Shown: piece after piece, positions 46,771 to 60,480 of the stretch
Numbering within the stretch: position 1 is the stretch's first letter
Layout of the letters: each line of letters starts with the position of its first letter
From: Rhizophagus clarus
Lineage: Eukaryota; Glomeromycota; Glomeromycetes; Glomerales; Glomeraceae
Length of the DNA stretch: 64,000 bases
NCBI GenBank assembly: GCA_015698045.1
Contig: BLAL01000178.1
Location: 806,001-870,000, forward strand
Direction: 5' to 3'
Translations under genes and position numbers: made by a program
The notes under the pieces: model-generated
The model's database searches: none
What the model was told of the DNA's origin: nothing
What the model saw: the letters and a program-made list of their open reading frames with translations, nothing else

Positions 46771-49700
46771 TACACTTTGCAATTAACATTTGTGTTATTA
46801 TCAATTAATAGGTTAGTATCACAGTAAAATATTGTGTAATATCAATTCTACAGATTTTACAAGGGTTGTACTACTGGTTGACCATGTGAAATATTTAAAT
46901 TGTTTTTTAAATAAAAGTAATTCAAATGTTAACCTTAAAAGCATTTAACCTATAGAGTAATATTATGTAATTACTCTTATTCTACTGTGAGACTACAATG
47001 AGGTTTTTAAATGAAATATTTAGTGAGATTTTTAGATGAAATGTTTGAAAGCTTTAATAAGCTGTAATAAAATGTTTGCCAAAATTGATCATGCCTTAAA
47101 TGTAATGATATAAAGTTTATGTTGCAATAATTCTATTTATGCACAATCCACTCTAATGAGTAATGCCATTTGCTGAAAATGATAAAATTTTATAGAAGTG
47201 AATAAGTTGCCTAAGATCTTGTGAATATATTCTCATATTACACATTCATCTATAGTGTTCTTATCTAAATAAAAGTGTATAATGTGATGCAATTCTTAAA
47301 AAAGTAAGTTGTGTATTGAACCCCATTTATTTAAATATACGTAGCATTCAAATAAGTGATTTCATATTTCTAATTCTTCATCGCATCTGGTATACATAGC
47401 GATCATATAAAGCCAATTTTCTTTAAGCTAAAATGTATCTTAAGGGGAGTATTTTATGTACTAACTTAATTAAAAAACATCATAATAATATATTAATGAA
47501 TGTGAAGTAGTAATTAAAACTTGTGAATTGATTAATAAGTAGCCAAGTGATGTGTTAGTTGTAATTAAAAGTATTAACATGATATCAGTTATTGTTATTT
47601 TTGAGAAGTGATCATTCAGTAGCATCGTATATGTTAAAAATTCTAATAATAAAATGTCAAAGATCAGCCTTGATAGGAATATCTTTAAATAGAAAAAAGA
47701 ATCTAATATCATAGTTAATGAAATCTATCCCACTATCATAAAAATTTTCACTATTTGTTTCATCTTTTACTAACTTATCAGCTATTTTATTGCCTGTAAT
47801 TCTATTTATTTATTATTTTCTATTTTTTACTAATTAATTATTTTTTTTTTTTTTTGTAAATTCTTTAATTTTTTAATAAATAGTAAGTTTCAGATTTTTT
47901 AGAATTTTAAAAATTTATTTTTTTTACAATAACTAGTTAATCCTTTTGGATAAATTTTTTTTAAGATTTTTTATAAATTTTTTAGACTTTTTTTTTAAAA
48001 TTTATATTTATATTTTTTTTGAACTTTTTGAATTTTTTTCAATAAGATTTTTTGTATTTTTTTTTTTTAGATTTTTTTACTCTTTTTTAAATTTATTTTT
48101 TATACTTTTTACCTTTTTTTTTTTGATTTTTTTTAATTTTTTTTTCTTTTATATTTTTCTTAAAATTTAATTCTGTTTGTATTTCAATTAAAAGTTTTTT
48201 TTTAGTAAGATTTTTTTTTATATTTTTTTTTAGGATTTTTTACTTTTTTTTTGAATTTATTTTTTATATTTTTTTTAGATTGTTCTAGTGTTTTTTCTTA
48301 TATTTTTTTTTTAGATTTTATTTATTATTTGGAATTCTTTTTATATTTTAATTAGTTTTTTTTTTGAATTTTTTTTTGAATTCTACTAATTGGATTTTTT
48401 TTTTTTTTTGGTTAGGTTAATTTTAGTTAAATTTTTTTAATCTTGTTTTTTTTATACTATTTAATCTCTTTATTTTAAGATTTAGTTTATTTTAATTTTT
48501 TTTAGTTTTGTTTTAATATTATATTTTTATTATTGGCTTTATTTTAATTTAGAATTTTATTTCTTTTTTAATTGCTTTATTTTTGTATTTATTTTCAATC
48601 TATTTTTTTTTTCTTTTTTTTCTGATTATTTATTTATTGCCAGTTTTGTAATAATTAAATAAAATAAATGATTTTTAATATACTGTATATAAATATATAA
48701 TATTCTATTTAGTTTTAATTTATAAATAAATTTTATTTTATTTTATTTTATTTTTACTTTTGCAAAAAAATAAAATTAGCCAATAAAAATTAATATAAAA
48801 TATTAAATTTATAGGAAAGGGGATGATTTAATCCAGGTGATTTAACTGAAAGGACAAGTTAACAAAATTTTATTCATAAAGTATAAATAATTTACTGATT
48901 ATTTTCTATTAATTAAATCAATTTTGTGTTTAAGTAATAAAGATTAATTTAATATTAATTTGTAAAGAATAATTTCCACACTTTTAATTATTTAATGTAA
49001 GTTTATTTTTTATTCTTAAAATATAATAATTGACATCTTTATAATAAATGCATTTTATTTTTTTTTTATTATAAAAATATTATTACAAGTATATTGAAAA
49101 ATATTGTAGCTAATTTAATATATATATATATTACACCAACTACACCAACTGTATAGCAATTAACATAGGGAATCAATTTCCTTTTACAATAAATTTGTAC
49201 AAATTTTCATAAATTGATATTTACAAAATACCAATTGTTAAAAGTGAGCGAAGGGAGAGAAGGGAAAATTTGTTAAACAGGACCAGGGAATATATGGTAT
49301 ACATGTATTCCTCACGAAATATATGTTATGGCCGTACAAAAGATTACGAACATCAAATGACGATAACATTTGACAAACATGTAAAATTATAAAACACTAA
49401 ACTTTAATTTTTAACGTAAAGTTCCCCTAAGTATTGTAATACTCAAAAACAATAAAAACAATTTGTGTAATCTGTCAATCGTACTTAAAACCATCCGATA
49501 AAACCAAAAACGATACCAAGAATAAAAAAAAATTAAAGTTTGTTTCTTTTTATTACTTAATTTAGTAAAACAAGATGATAAACAATATGATGGGAAAGAG
49601 TATGGAGAAATAAAAAGGATTTAAAAGGAAAACCAACGCATTTTGAAACGAAACCCTTATATGATATAATTTGATGTACATCAATTGATGATGAAACGAA

Positions 49701-51318
49701 CAAACCGGTTTTTTTTGAGATTGGGGAAAGATTTAAAGTTTACGATACGTAATGAAACATAACTTTTTTTGTAAAATTGAAAAAGGTTTGGTTTATAGTC
49801 AAAGAGATGAACAAACTTAAAATAGGAGGTCCCGATGTTTCGACTCATTGTATCATTATAGGATTAACAAGAGAAGGCTGGTTATGATTTACAAGATTTA
49901 CCAAGAAATTTCACAATAATTGTTGTTTTGCTAACCACTAAGAATTTGAAAAAAAAAAAAGAAAAAGAAAAACGAAAAGAAGAAAAAAGAAAAGAAGAAA
50001 AGAAAAAAGGTGAAAATTTTAATTATGTTACAAAATACAGAAAAAATGCGATAAATACGGTAAATACAGTACTTAAAATATCCAACATTACAAAGGTTTA
50101 TACTCGAGTTAAATTTCGATAATTAATTTTAATAGATTTATTTTTTATTATATATTTCCCTATACTAAATATATAATATAACAATAAAAATCTAAACAAA
50201 GTCAATATACAAAAAAAAACAACGGATAAAGAATAATGGCTTAACAAACAAAGGAAATATTTCATTTAAATATTACCTTTTTCTGTAGATTTTTTGATGA
50301 TTGTTTATTAAAAAAGAACTTAATTTCATCATAACGAGTTATTATTGGTGAATTTAAATTAAAGAAATTAAAAGTTTTGGGTTAATAGACAATTTTTGTT
50401 ATTGAATCCCGTATTGATAAATTCTTTAATTCGAACTCTTCCAGAAATCTTCTTTATTCTTTTCCTTTATAAAAGATAAAAATAAACGATGTATATGAAT
50501 TTACGATTAATTAATGTATTGTCTTTTTATAGTAATCGAATTTCATCTTTTAGGAATTTTAATTTATACTGCATGAATAAACGTGTTATTTTTTTTTTTT
50601 TTAAAAAAAAAAGTCGTCTTTCTTTTCTTCCCAAAAGAGAACACGTGATCCATTCCTGCTGTGTTCCCTTCATGTATTTCATTTTTCTTTGTTTGAAAAT
50701 AAAATATTTTTTCTTTGTTTTTCATAGATGTAACCAAAATAAAGCAAAGGAGATGACTAATGATACTCTTTTTTAAAACTGATTATAATACAAAAACGTT
50801 TTTTTTTTTTTATTGTTAAAAATAAAACTGTTAATTCTGTGATTTTATTGATTTAAAAGTTTTCTTGTTGTCTTTTATTCCGTTAATTTCGTGGCTTTTC
50901 TATGGGGCTTTTGACTTTTTGAAGGGCTTATAATATAATTTTAGATTAGTTGCATATTTATTTTAAACTATGTCGATACTTGACTCTCTATATATTATTG
51001 TAACATAATTTATTTAATACATTGTCCTCTTAATAATTTATTTACCTTTTGTGGCTATATCTCAACAATCTATTTGACTGTATTTTTTTAAATTGTTTAT
51101 CCGTTAGTTTATTTAATTATGGTTAATTTTAATTTTCGTATATAATATGCACATTTTACTTGCATTTCCCTCTTTTTTTTTTTTATTTTCTTTACTCCTT
51201 TTAAATTTTTCTTCTTACCTCAAAATATTCTAATTAAAAAATTCATCCTTTACCAAAATAAATTTAATAGATTTTTTTTTTTTTTTTTTTTACATATAAA
51301 AAAATATATATATATATT
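46771..51318. other. Gene-free DNA with T-rich block
   Basis: No supported gene. 47845-48620 is a T-rich strand with runs of TTTTTTTT and ATTTTTTTT. 49930-50010 is a GAAAAAGAAAA purine patch. The short frames here are low-complexity. The last few hundred bases are pyrimidine-rich and end in a 22-T run (51270-51291) just before the RGS gene start. Confidence 0.55.
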
Positions 51319-53155
51319 ATGAATAATAATAATTCTCTTCATAGATCTTCTACTAGAAGACGTCCTTCCGTTATTGATACTGTAGCGGCTAAATTTAATG
51401 AGGAAAAATCCCTGCTGGCAGCGAAAACTCCAAATATAATTTCAAAACGTCGTGGATCGACCGTTTCATTAGATTCTATTCAATCAAATTCTCGTAGAAA
51501 TTCTATCGTTATGATAGATTCTATTACTACTACTAGTACTACATCTTCTACTTCTTCTACTTCAGCTTTATTAAGAGAGATAACTACTACCACCACTACT
51601 ACTACTTTAATATCTGAAATAATTTTATCTCAACCAATGAACACTGATGAATTTATAACAAAATCTTCGGATTTTTCCTCTTCAAAATTACATTTTCCTT
51701 TACCTCCTCCTCCTCCTCCAGTTGATTATGATGATGATGTTTTTGATGATAATTTTGATTATTCCGATGATGATATTTTTTCTGATGATGATTTAAAAAA
51801 ATTTCAAAATCATAATAAAAAACATGTTAGAACTTTATCTCAACATGCTAAAAATCATCATATTCATCATTCTCGTTCCCTTTCTTCCCCTTCTGTTATT
51901 CCTTCTTTTAATTCTCAACGTCCTTTAATTCCTTCAATAAATTATGATAATCATAATGAATATAAACAACGTACTATAAATTCTTGTATTAAACTTAATA
52001 AATTTTTTGGTGATAAACCTCCTATAGATATTTGTGTTAAAGAGATTGAAAAAGAAGGTTTAAAAGCCATGTTACAATCAAAAATACCTTTATGTTATTT
52101 CTTATATTCTTTATTAGAAGAATATTCGTGCGAAAATTTGGTAAGTTTTACTTTTCTTATAAAAGTATTCTTTACTTATAAAAAGTATTATTTCGCAACA
52201 CAAATACTAATAAACTCTTCATTTTTTTTTTTTTTTTAGTTCTTCTTTTTAGAGGTGGAACAATATGAATCATTTGACTTTGATAATTCAACTCAACAAT
52301 ATGCAACTGCTCAACATATATTTGATACTTATTTAACTCATAATTCTCAATTTGAAGTAAATGTTGATGATAAAGTTCGTAAATCTGTTATATCTTCAAT
52401 TAAAAGTCAACGTGATCCAAAACATTGTTTTGATGAAGCGAAAAGAGCAATTTTCGTTTTATTAGAAGTTAGTTTTGCACGATTTATTCGAAGTCCAATG
52501 GCCGATTTAATGAAACAAGAAATAGGTATGTAATAAAATTACATCTACGAAGAAAAATCGGGTGGTCACGTGATCCTCACACTACCTTCTATTTATTTTA
52601 GGGGGAACAACAACTCATTATACGGATAAAGCTCGTGATGCGGCAGTAATATTATTATTTCGATATTTGGAAAAGAAAAATGGATCATTAAATTTAAAAC
52701 CTGTTAAACCATTTATAATCAACTCACAACCATCCGTAACCGTTAATGATATTGATCTGATATCACCACTTCCTTCACCAAGTTTATCAATATCAAGAAA
52801 ACGAAATGATTTGATATGTACAATGATTTATGAATTTTTGAGAACATTATTAGAAATAGATGTAGAAAGTTTTTATTATGAACATTTTAGCAAAAACCAT
52901 AAGAATAAAAGTAATGAAAAAGTGAATGAACCGTTTTATAACGGTAATCATAATAATAATAGTGATAGATTTTATGCTGGTAGTAATGGATCTAGTAGTG
53001 GTGGTATTGATGATGAACCTGATATATGGAGTAATGATGATGAATGTATTGAAATGATGAATACTGGTAAAAAAATTTCCACGAGGGATCAATTAAAGAA
53101 GAAACCATTTAGAAGACCAACGATTAAATCCAAAAGAAAAATCAAAGGAAATTAA
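51319..53155 (+). CDS. RGS-domain protein (regulator of G-protein signalling)
   Basis: RGS proteins speed GTP hydrolysis by heterotrimeric G-alpha subunits. Three exons, 51319-52140, 52240-52525 and 52602-53155, with GT-AG introns of 99 and 76 bp, keep phase and give 553 residues. Residues 1-225 are disordered: basic and Ser-rich, Thr runs near 75-97, seven Pro near 130 and an Asp-rich patch after it. The RGS fold starts near LNKFFGDKPPIDICVKEI (about residue 226). It continues across intron 1 (SLLEEYSCENL then FFFLEVEQYESF) and through CFDEAKRAIFVLLEVSFARF and IRSPMADLM. A ~180-residue tail is Ser/Asn-rich and ends in Lys/Arg. The partner and pathway are inferred from the domain only. The gene converges with the one ending at 53681. 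Confidence 0.88.
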
Positions 53156-53680
53156 AAAAAAAAAAAAAAATTTTTTTCTTGTATATCACTTAGATTATTA
53201 TTATTTTTTTTTTTAATAGAATTTTTTTTTTTTAGTTTAGTTTTTTTTTTTTATATATATAGATTTTTTAGTCATTTCCATTTTCATTTCGATTTTTTTT
53301 TCTTTTTTTTTTCGATTCAGGTCAATCAAAAAGAAAAGGAAAAAAAAAAGAAAAAAAAAAGAGAGAAAAAAAAAAAATCCCAAAGAATAATTTCTTTTTT
53401 TTTTTTTTTTTTAAAGAAAAAAAATTTATTTTTTGTGTATATGTTTACAAAATATAAGTGTATAAAAATTAAAGCATAAAAATCAAAGTCAATTATTCCT
53501 GTTTATATATATATATATATAATATATATTTGTACAATTTTTTTATTATTATTATTTTTATTTTTATTTTATTTTAGTTATTAATTATTTACTTTTTTAT
53601 GGTATTCTAATTATTTGGAAACTTTACGTCTAAAAAGGAAATTTTTTAAAAAATAAAGTTTTTTATGTGGCGCAACACAA
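53156..53680. other. Convergent 3' spacer, homopolymer-rich
   Basis: Long A and T runs and a (TA)n stretch near 53508-53530 separate two convergent genes. No gene is seen; polyadenylation signals for both should lie here. Confidence 0.6.
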
Positions 53681-54862
53681 CTACATACCAGTTTTTTGCC
53701 TTTGTTCGACTATAAGAAAAATGATAAGTGTAATGACCAAAGCAACAAAAACCCAAACACTAGCTATTCTACAACGTTTTCTCCATTTATAATCTTCAGT
53801 ACCATTAGGTTTATAAAAACTACCCAACCACCAAATAGGTATGAATAAGAAACCGAACCAAAAAAAATATTTGGCGTACATTTTACCATCAAATTTATTA
53901 TTATTATTAACATCATTATTATTATAATTACTATTATCATCAATGTTCTTTTCTTGAATTATATTTATATTATAATTATTAAAATAATTATTAACCTCGT
54001 TTTTATTCTCATAAACAGACCTTGTTAATGATGACCTTCGAGTATTTGAATAACGTCTTGGAGGAGTATAATTAATAGAATTACGAGAATCACGACGAGA
54101 ATTACGAGCGGAAGTTGGAGAAGATTTATCAACATAAAGGACAGAATTTCGATGATGATGTGATAAAGGATTATGACTTATTGAATTATGTAATAATGAA
54201 GAACGTCTTATATTATTATGGTTATTATTTGTATTGAAGTCAAATTGGGTATTAATACGAAGTGGATGATCAGGTTTGATTTCTTGTAATATTTCATAAA
54301 CATTTGAACTTCTTTTTGAAGTATTTGAATTTGTCATGGCTCTTAATGGTTTTATAGGTGATAAAGGTTCATTTTCATTAATATTACTGTAACTAAATGA
54401 AATATTAGTAGGAGTTTGTACCAATTCAGCCGAATAAGGTGTACTTGATGTAGAATTTGATGATGTTGATATTGTTTGTAAAGTTTCTTCAAATGATTGA
54501 ATTGAGTCCGATCCTTCTTTAAATAATTCTTCTTTTGGGAATTTGATTTCTTTGGAGGAAGAGAATGAAGAAGAAGATGATGATGAGTTACGTATTATAG
54601 ATTGTTTGTTACGTATTATAGGAATATCAATGTCAATGTTCTCTTTAGTATTCATGTTCTCTATGCTCTCTTTAATGTTTTCATGCTTCTTATTATCATA
54701 CTTTTTATCATATTTCTCAACATTATCTTCCTCAAAATTTCCCTCATTTGCTAACCAGTCAACCACTTTCGTACCATAAGATCTGGTGTGCTCCTTTAAA
54801 TGCTTTTTTACATTTGTTGTTGTTACTGTGTTTGTCGATGATGATGCTACTGACGATATCAT
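53681..54862 (-). CDS. Ser/Asn-rich protein with C-terminal membrane hairpin
   Basis: A single exon of 393 residues from the ATG at 54862; an upstream in-frame TTG is not a likely start. About 320 residues are disordered, rich in Ser, Asn, Asp and Lys, with Ser runs near 93-105 and Arg-Arg-Ser-Ser phosphosite-like motifs (RRSSLL, RRSSLTR). The C-terminus has two hydrophobic helices: KYFFWFGFLFIPIWWLGSFY (about 331-350) and IASVWVFVALVITLIIFLIV (366-385). A short charged loop (NGTEDYKWRKRCR) separates them, and a short basic tail follows. The FGFLFIPIWWLGSFY block recalls conserved fungal serine-rich membrane proteins, but I cannot name the family. It likely anchors a long cytosolic tail in a membrane. 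Confidence 0.75.
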   Translation of the reverse strand: MISSVASSSTNTVTTTNVKKHLKEHTRSYGTKVVDWLANEGNFEEDNVEKYDKKYDNKKHENIKESIENMNTKENIDIDIPIIRNKQSIIRNSSSSSSSFSSSKEIKFPKEELFKEGSDSIQSFEETLQTISTSSNSTSSTPYSAELVQTPTNISFSYSNINENEPLSPIKPLRAMTNSNTSKRSSNVYEILQEIKPDHPLRINTQFDFNTNNNHNNIRRSSLLHNSISHNPLSHHHRNSVLYVDKSSPTSARNSRRDSRNSINYTPPRRYSNTRRSSLTRSVYENKNEVNNYFNNYNINIIQEKNIDDNSNYNNNDVNNNNKFDGKMYAKYFFWFGFLFIPIWWLGSFYKPNGTEDYKWRKRCRIASVWVFVALVITLIIFLIVEQRQKTGM

Positions 54863-54960
54863 TATCAAAGCAGCATACTAAAAAAAGAAAAGAATCTTTT
54901 TTTCAAATGACGATGTTTTTGAAGGAAAAGATAAAAATATATAAAAAAGTAAAGGAAGAA

Positions 54961-55000
<40 letters not shown>

Positions 55001-57484
55001 CCAAAAAGTAAATAAAAAAAAAAAAATAAAAAATAAAAATTGACAAATGAAAATATAAATTAAAGAAAATAAATATATAAATAAATAAAAAAAAAAAAAA
55101 AGAAAAAAAAAAAAAAAAAAAAAAAAATTTTTTGTCATCAGGTGAAAATTAAATTTATAGAGACGCGAAATAATTTTTAATTTTTTCTTTTTTTTTTTTA
55201 GAAATTACTTAATAAGGTTCATTCATTGTTTTACTAAATAAAGAATAATTTAATATTTTTATTAAAATCAACTAATCGAAATTTAACCGAATTGATTCAT
55301 TTCTTTTTAACTAAATAACAAAAGGATTTACAGATTATCGAAATATAATAAATTTAATTGTTACTTATCATTTTACATTATCAATGCTTTATACCGTTTA
55401 AAAAAAAAAAAACTGAATGATTTTTAGGTTTTTTCTCCTTGTTTGATTATTATTCCAAAAAAACCAATTAAAGAGTACTGCGGTTTGCGGGAGAAGAGAT
55501 AAAAAGATCTACTTTATGCATTTTCGGAAAAATTATACTGTAAATTTAATCCGATTCTTACATTTACGGAACTCTAAGTATTAAAAATTAATAAAATTTG
55601 ATTTGTCAAAATAAATCAAAATAAATGAAGTCATTTACATCATACACGCAGTAAGACGGTAAATACGCGATTGCCAAGATAATTTAAGGTAAATTAAAAA
55701 ATCTGCAAGTAATGTAAGATTTAATTTGTCACTGCATATGAAGATAAAAAAGGTTACTATTTCCGATATATATTTTCTAATAAACAAATATAATGACCGA
55801 AATATCTATTACTCCAGGGTTATTACTATAATGATTAACATGTTGAATGATATGCGATATGACAATCTTTCGATCAACCTTTTATTTTTGATAGATGAAA
55901 AGATGCCAAGAATCAGGAAATTTGTAAAAATACTCCAACACTCTGTTGTTGTTGTTATTGTTGGACAAAATCATCCACAATAAATTCTATTGTATAAAAG
56001 CTTTTTCTGACTAATAACGTCAATTTTTCACTCGAAAGTTGTGAATGTGTTCTATTATTATTATGAGTGCTGATTATCAGTTTATCATTGTAAAACATCC
56101 CACTTTTTTTGTGTAACAAATTTTTTTTTTTTTTTCCTCCAAACAGTTCTCACTTGTAATTCGACCCTGATTTATCTCGTACTTTCCGATGAATTGATGA
56201 TGAGAAAAAACGCATTATTATTATTGACGATCAAATGGATAAATTTAGACCCTTAGAGCTAGCCAATGATCTATGATTGTCATCCCAACCAATTTTTTTA
56301 GAGATAACGGATAACAGATAAACCGATATTTCTATGATTGATAAAATCATAAAAATTTGTATAAATTTGTAACCTATTTTTAATAATTTTTTTTTTTTAT
56401 TATTATTATTATTTGGAAAAAAAGGGACAATGAAACATTTATTTATCTTATTTATCGCCAATGACCATTATTAGATAATAAATTTTTTTTTTCTTACGTA
56501 ATAAAGTTTACGCCCTAAATTCCGACTATTTATATATTTCTGAAGAATTTAATTTTTAATTATTCTTTTTGAATTTTTTTTCTTTTTTTTTTTAAAAAAA
56601 AAAAATGATGAAATTGATAAGATTAAAAAAAAAAATAAATAAAAAATAAAAAGATATACAAAAAAAGTTTAAATAATAGAAAAAGTCCACTTTTTTTTTT
56701 ATCTATCTATCGTGAATCGTGATAAAGTTATATTCGTTAAAATTTTTTTCTGACAAAAAAGAAATTTCTAAACTTCTGTTTTTTCAGCCTTTTTTAATAA
56801 TAAGCCACGAAAAAAAAAAAAAAATAAAAAATAAAAAATAATTATGTAAAAGTTCAATATATATATAACTAAAAAAAAAAAAGCAAAAATTCGTTTAAGT
56901 TTAGAACCTCTTTCCTTTTCGAGTTTTTCGATATATATATATTTTTGATAAATAAACGATGAAAATGACTTGATTTGGTAAATTTTAATTTTTTTTTTTT
57001 TTTTTTTTGAATGTATATGATGTATGATTTTTATCACGTACGGACATATATATTGATACTTAGGTATTAGCATATTTACATGGCATGTTATCATTTTTAT
57101 GACAAGATGTCGAAATGTCAAAAAAGTTTATAAAGGAACACGATGACATTTTGATTCTTTTTTTCGCGAAATTCTATTGGCCTTTCTTTGGTTACTTTGC
57201 CACTCAATTATTTGACAACATCAAATAATTTAAAGAAAAAGCAAAGTGCAAGTCTCGTTTAATTTACTTAAATAAGCCTCAAAATAAATTACATATTATT
57301 ATTTTTTTTCTTAAGAAAAAAAATATATATATATATATAATGACTTATAATAATATAACAGAGCCACGTTTATCGTTAACTAAGCCATAAGTCAATTTAT
57401 TAAAAAAACGATAAATTAACTGTTAATGAAATGAAATAAAAAAGACATCGATTCGTAATCGAAGATTATAAAAAAAACAAGACT

Positions 57485-57534
<50 letters not shown>

Positions 57535-57610
57535 TCTAAATATAAAAAGGAAAGAAAAAAAAAAAAAAAGAAAAGAAAATTTTCTTTCATCCCGCAGATA
57601 TTTTATCAAA
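54863..57610. other. Intergenic with microsatellites
   Basis: Contains an (AAT)n run at 54961-54995, A-rich runs to 55130 and a 41-A run at 57489-57529 close to the MFS gene. No gene is supported; frames at 55726-55983 and 56768-57121 look like chance. Confidence 0.55.
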
Positions 57611-59515
57611 GTGGCGTCAAATCGTGATTATATCGAATATAATAAACTCGATGAAGAAAAAGATATCATACAAGAGGAGATTGTAAGAGATTATTTAACC
57701 TTTTTTTTTTTAAAACAACACAATTACTAAAAAAAAAATTAAAAAATAGAGTTAATTCTTTCTTCTAGGATTATGGTTCGAAAAAAGAATCAACTAATTC
57801 CGTCTTTAATGATGATTATGAATTACAACTAGATGATGAAAAAATCTTGTTAGAACCTACATCCAAAACATTTATTGAAAATGATCCAAAGAATTGGACA
57901 GATTTAAAGAAAAATACTATTCTTATTATAGTATCTATCGCTGGAATGCTTTCTCCCATTTCAAACACGTAAATGAAAAATAAAAATTTCTTCTTGATCA
58001 CGTGAAATGCAAAAAAAAACTGACTGATATTTTCAAAATGGAATAGAATATTTTTTCCGGCAATATTAACAGTAAGAGAAGAAATGCAAACAACAGAATC
58101 AGTCATAAATGCAGTAGGTAATATCGGAGATTCTTTTGATGTAAAAATAATTTTTTTTTTTAATATTCAATTTTTAATATATTAGTTGCCATATTCGTAT
58201 ATCTTATGGGAATTTCCGTAAGTGAAATGTAATATATACACACATAACTATATAAATATATATACGTATATTCTTATATAATTTATCTCTTATTAGCCAT
58301 TATTTTGGGCATCTTATTCAGATTTAAGAGAAACAAGAAGAAAAGTATATTTATCAGCCAGTATAATGTTTATAATAGCAGCATTTTTATGTACTATGGC
58401 GGTTAGTATCTGGTGGTTAATGATTCTTCGTGCAATACAAGCAATTGGTTCTTCAGCTGTATTATGTATCGGTGTAGGAACGCTTAGTGATATTTACGTC
58501 CCGACAGGTATTAGTTGCGTTCAAATTTCTTCAAATTTCACCAATTCACGTAATTCACATGATTCACTTTAAATCATATAATATAGAACTCGGTACCGCA
58601 TATGGATTATTTTATCTTGGATTTTTCATAGGACCTTTAATTGGACCATTGATTGGAGGATATTTAACACAATATATTCATTGGAGGGCAATATTTTGGT
58701 TTTTAACAATATATGGAAGTATATTACTTTTGGTAATTTATTTTTTTTTACCGGAAACTTCAAGACCAAAACAAACATCAAAAATTCCATTACCAAAAGT
58801 ACAATCAGAAATTACATTATCTTCACCACCACCACCAAAATCTTATAATCCATTAGCACCTATATCATTATTAAGATATCCAAATCTTACATTAGTAATA
58901 TTATATAAAATTTGGGTAACATCAACTATTTATGTACAAAACATTCTTATACCTGAAAGATTCGCTATAACTTATGGATTATCAGCATCACAAATTGGTT
59001 TGGTATTTTTAGCACCTGGTATAGGTTTAATGAGTGGTAGTTTAATTGGTGGAAAATTATCTGATTATGTATTAAGTAAAAAAATGAAAAATCGAGGTGG
59101 TGCTTATGTACCTGAATTAAGATTACATAGTGCTTGGTTTGGTAGTATATTAATTCCGTTAGCTTATTTTAGTTTTGGTTGGTTACTTGAAAATGGAGTT
59201 TATATTTTTTATCCTTTATTTGTAATGTTTTTAGGTGGTTTTGGTACTTTAATGGCATTTAATCCTACTTCTACTTATTTAGTTGAATCTTTTCCTACAA
59301 GAAGTGCTTCAGTTGTAGCTTTAAACAATTTTATGAGAGCTTTAGTAGCTGGTAGTATGTCCGCTCTTGCTGCTCCTTTAAGTGATGCTATAGGAACTGG
59401 TTGGACTTTTACTTTAATGGCTGGTGTAAATGTTCTTACTATAACTTTTTTAATAATAGTTTATTATAATGGTAGAAGATGGAGGGCAAAAATACGTAGG
59501 GAGAATCCTAATTAA
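57611..59515 (+). CDS. MFS transporter, DHA1 (drug:H+ antiporter) type
   Basis: A proton-coupled major facilitator of about 504 residues. Six exons, 57611-57682, 57769-57968, 58047-58117, 58186-58217, 58297-58507 and 58587-59515, all with GT-AG introns, keep phase. A ~75-residue acidic cytosolic N-terminus precedes the first membrane helix (NTILIIVSIAGMLSPIS). Motif A appears as ASYSDLRETRRKVY (about 131-144) and motif B as LRAIQAIGSSAV. The antiporter motif C is GFFIGPLIGPLIGGYL (about 207-222). The C-terminal half (FERFAITYGLSASQ-like, GGKLSDYVL, FGTLMAFNPTSTYLVESFPT) is intact. Oddly, no ATG opens exon 1: the first plausible codon is GTG at 57611, followed by ASNRDYIEYNKLDEE. Substrate is unknown. 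Confidence 0.85.
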
Positions 59516-59559
59516 TGAGATTACAATACTGTAGTTAAAATTGCATTGTATATTTTTGA

Positions 59560-60060
59560 TTATCGTATTAACAGTTTTTATATAAATTAAAATTGTTAAA
59601 AGTAGTTTTTTTTTTGACGATTGATGATTTCCAACAGGCATTTTATTCCCTAATCTTCATTCTTGTCAATATTATGGGATAACAATAGTTAAAATTTTAT
59701 ATTATAAATTAAATATTGTTACAAAAAAAGTTAGGAAAAAAAGTTTTTTGACTCTTAATTGGCAATTTGACATTTTACTCCTCAATAATCTTCTTCTGTA
59801 ATATTTGATTTCCCGTTTTATATAAATTAAATATTGTTCAAAAAAAAGTTAGTAAGATTCTCAACAAGCATTTTAACTCCTTAATAATATTCAACTCCTG
59901 AAAACCCTGAAATTCCTCTTAAATCTCGAACATTTCGAAAATCGATACCTTTATCATATAAATTAAAAAAGTTTTTTGATCATTAATGATTCTCAACAGA
60001 CATACAGACATTTTACTCCTTAATCTTCATAATCTCGAAAATCAATACCAATTAGTAGTT
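59560..60060. repeat. Degenerate ~120-bp tandem repeat
   Basis: Four copies begin near 59578, 59697, 59818 and 59958 with TATAAATTAAATATTGTT and an AAAAAAGTTAG block. They end in CAACAGGCATTTTACTCC followed by TAATCTTC. They lie in the 3' flank of the MFS gene. Confidence 0.6.
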
Positions 60061-60480
60061 TTTAACATTGTTTAATATTATTCCCAAAAAAAAAACTACA
60101 AAATATGTTGTCTATCCACATGCGTCTCATGACCTATCAATCATGTGCAACGATTTCGCTACCGTTTCGCATATTCATCAAAAAATAATAATTTGATCAC
60201 GAAACATGAATATGAAATGAAAAAGGGTTCGAGAAGACTTCCAATCCAAAAAAAAAGTGATTAATAAATATAAGTTTTTTTATTTACATTAAAATATTGA
60301 TTTAACTAAAGAGTTTAAATATTTTATATATTTTATGATCTAATTCTATCACAATAATATCACACAAATAAATTGATCCAGGATTAGAAGATTTGTTTAT
60401 CGGTATGTTTGAATACAAAATACACCTTAGAAATACATCGCAGGATCCTTCTCATCTCGAAGTACTACCGCCCTCTCTTC

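Noticed and set aside
47946..48170. 74-codon frame of Phe, Leu and Ile
   Set aside because: It is a T-rich simple-sequence shadow.
54863..54868. Start of the membrane protein at 54868
   Set aside because: That codon is TTG; the first ATG in frame is at 54862.
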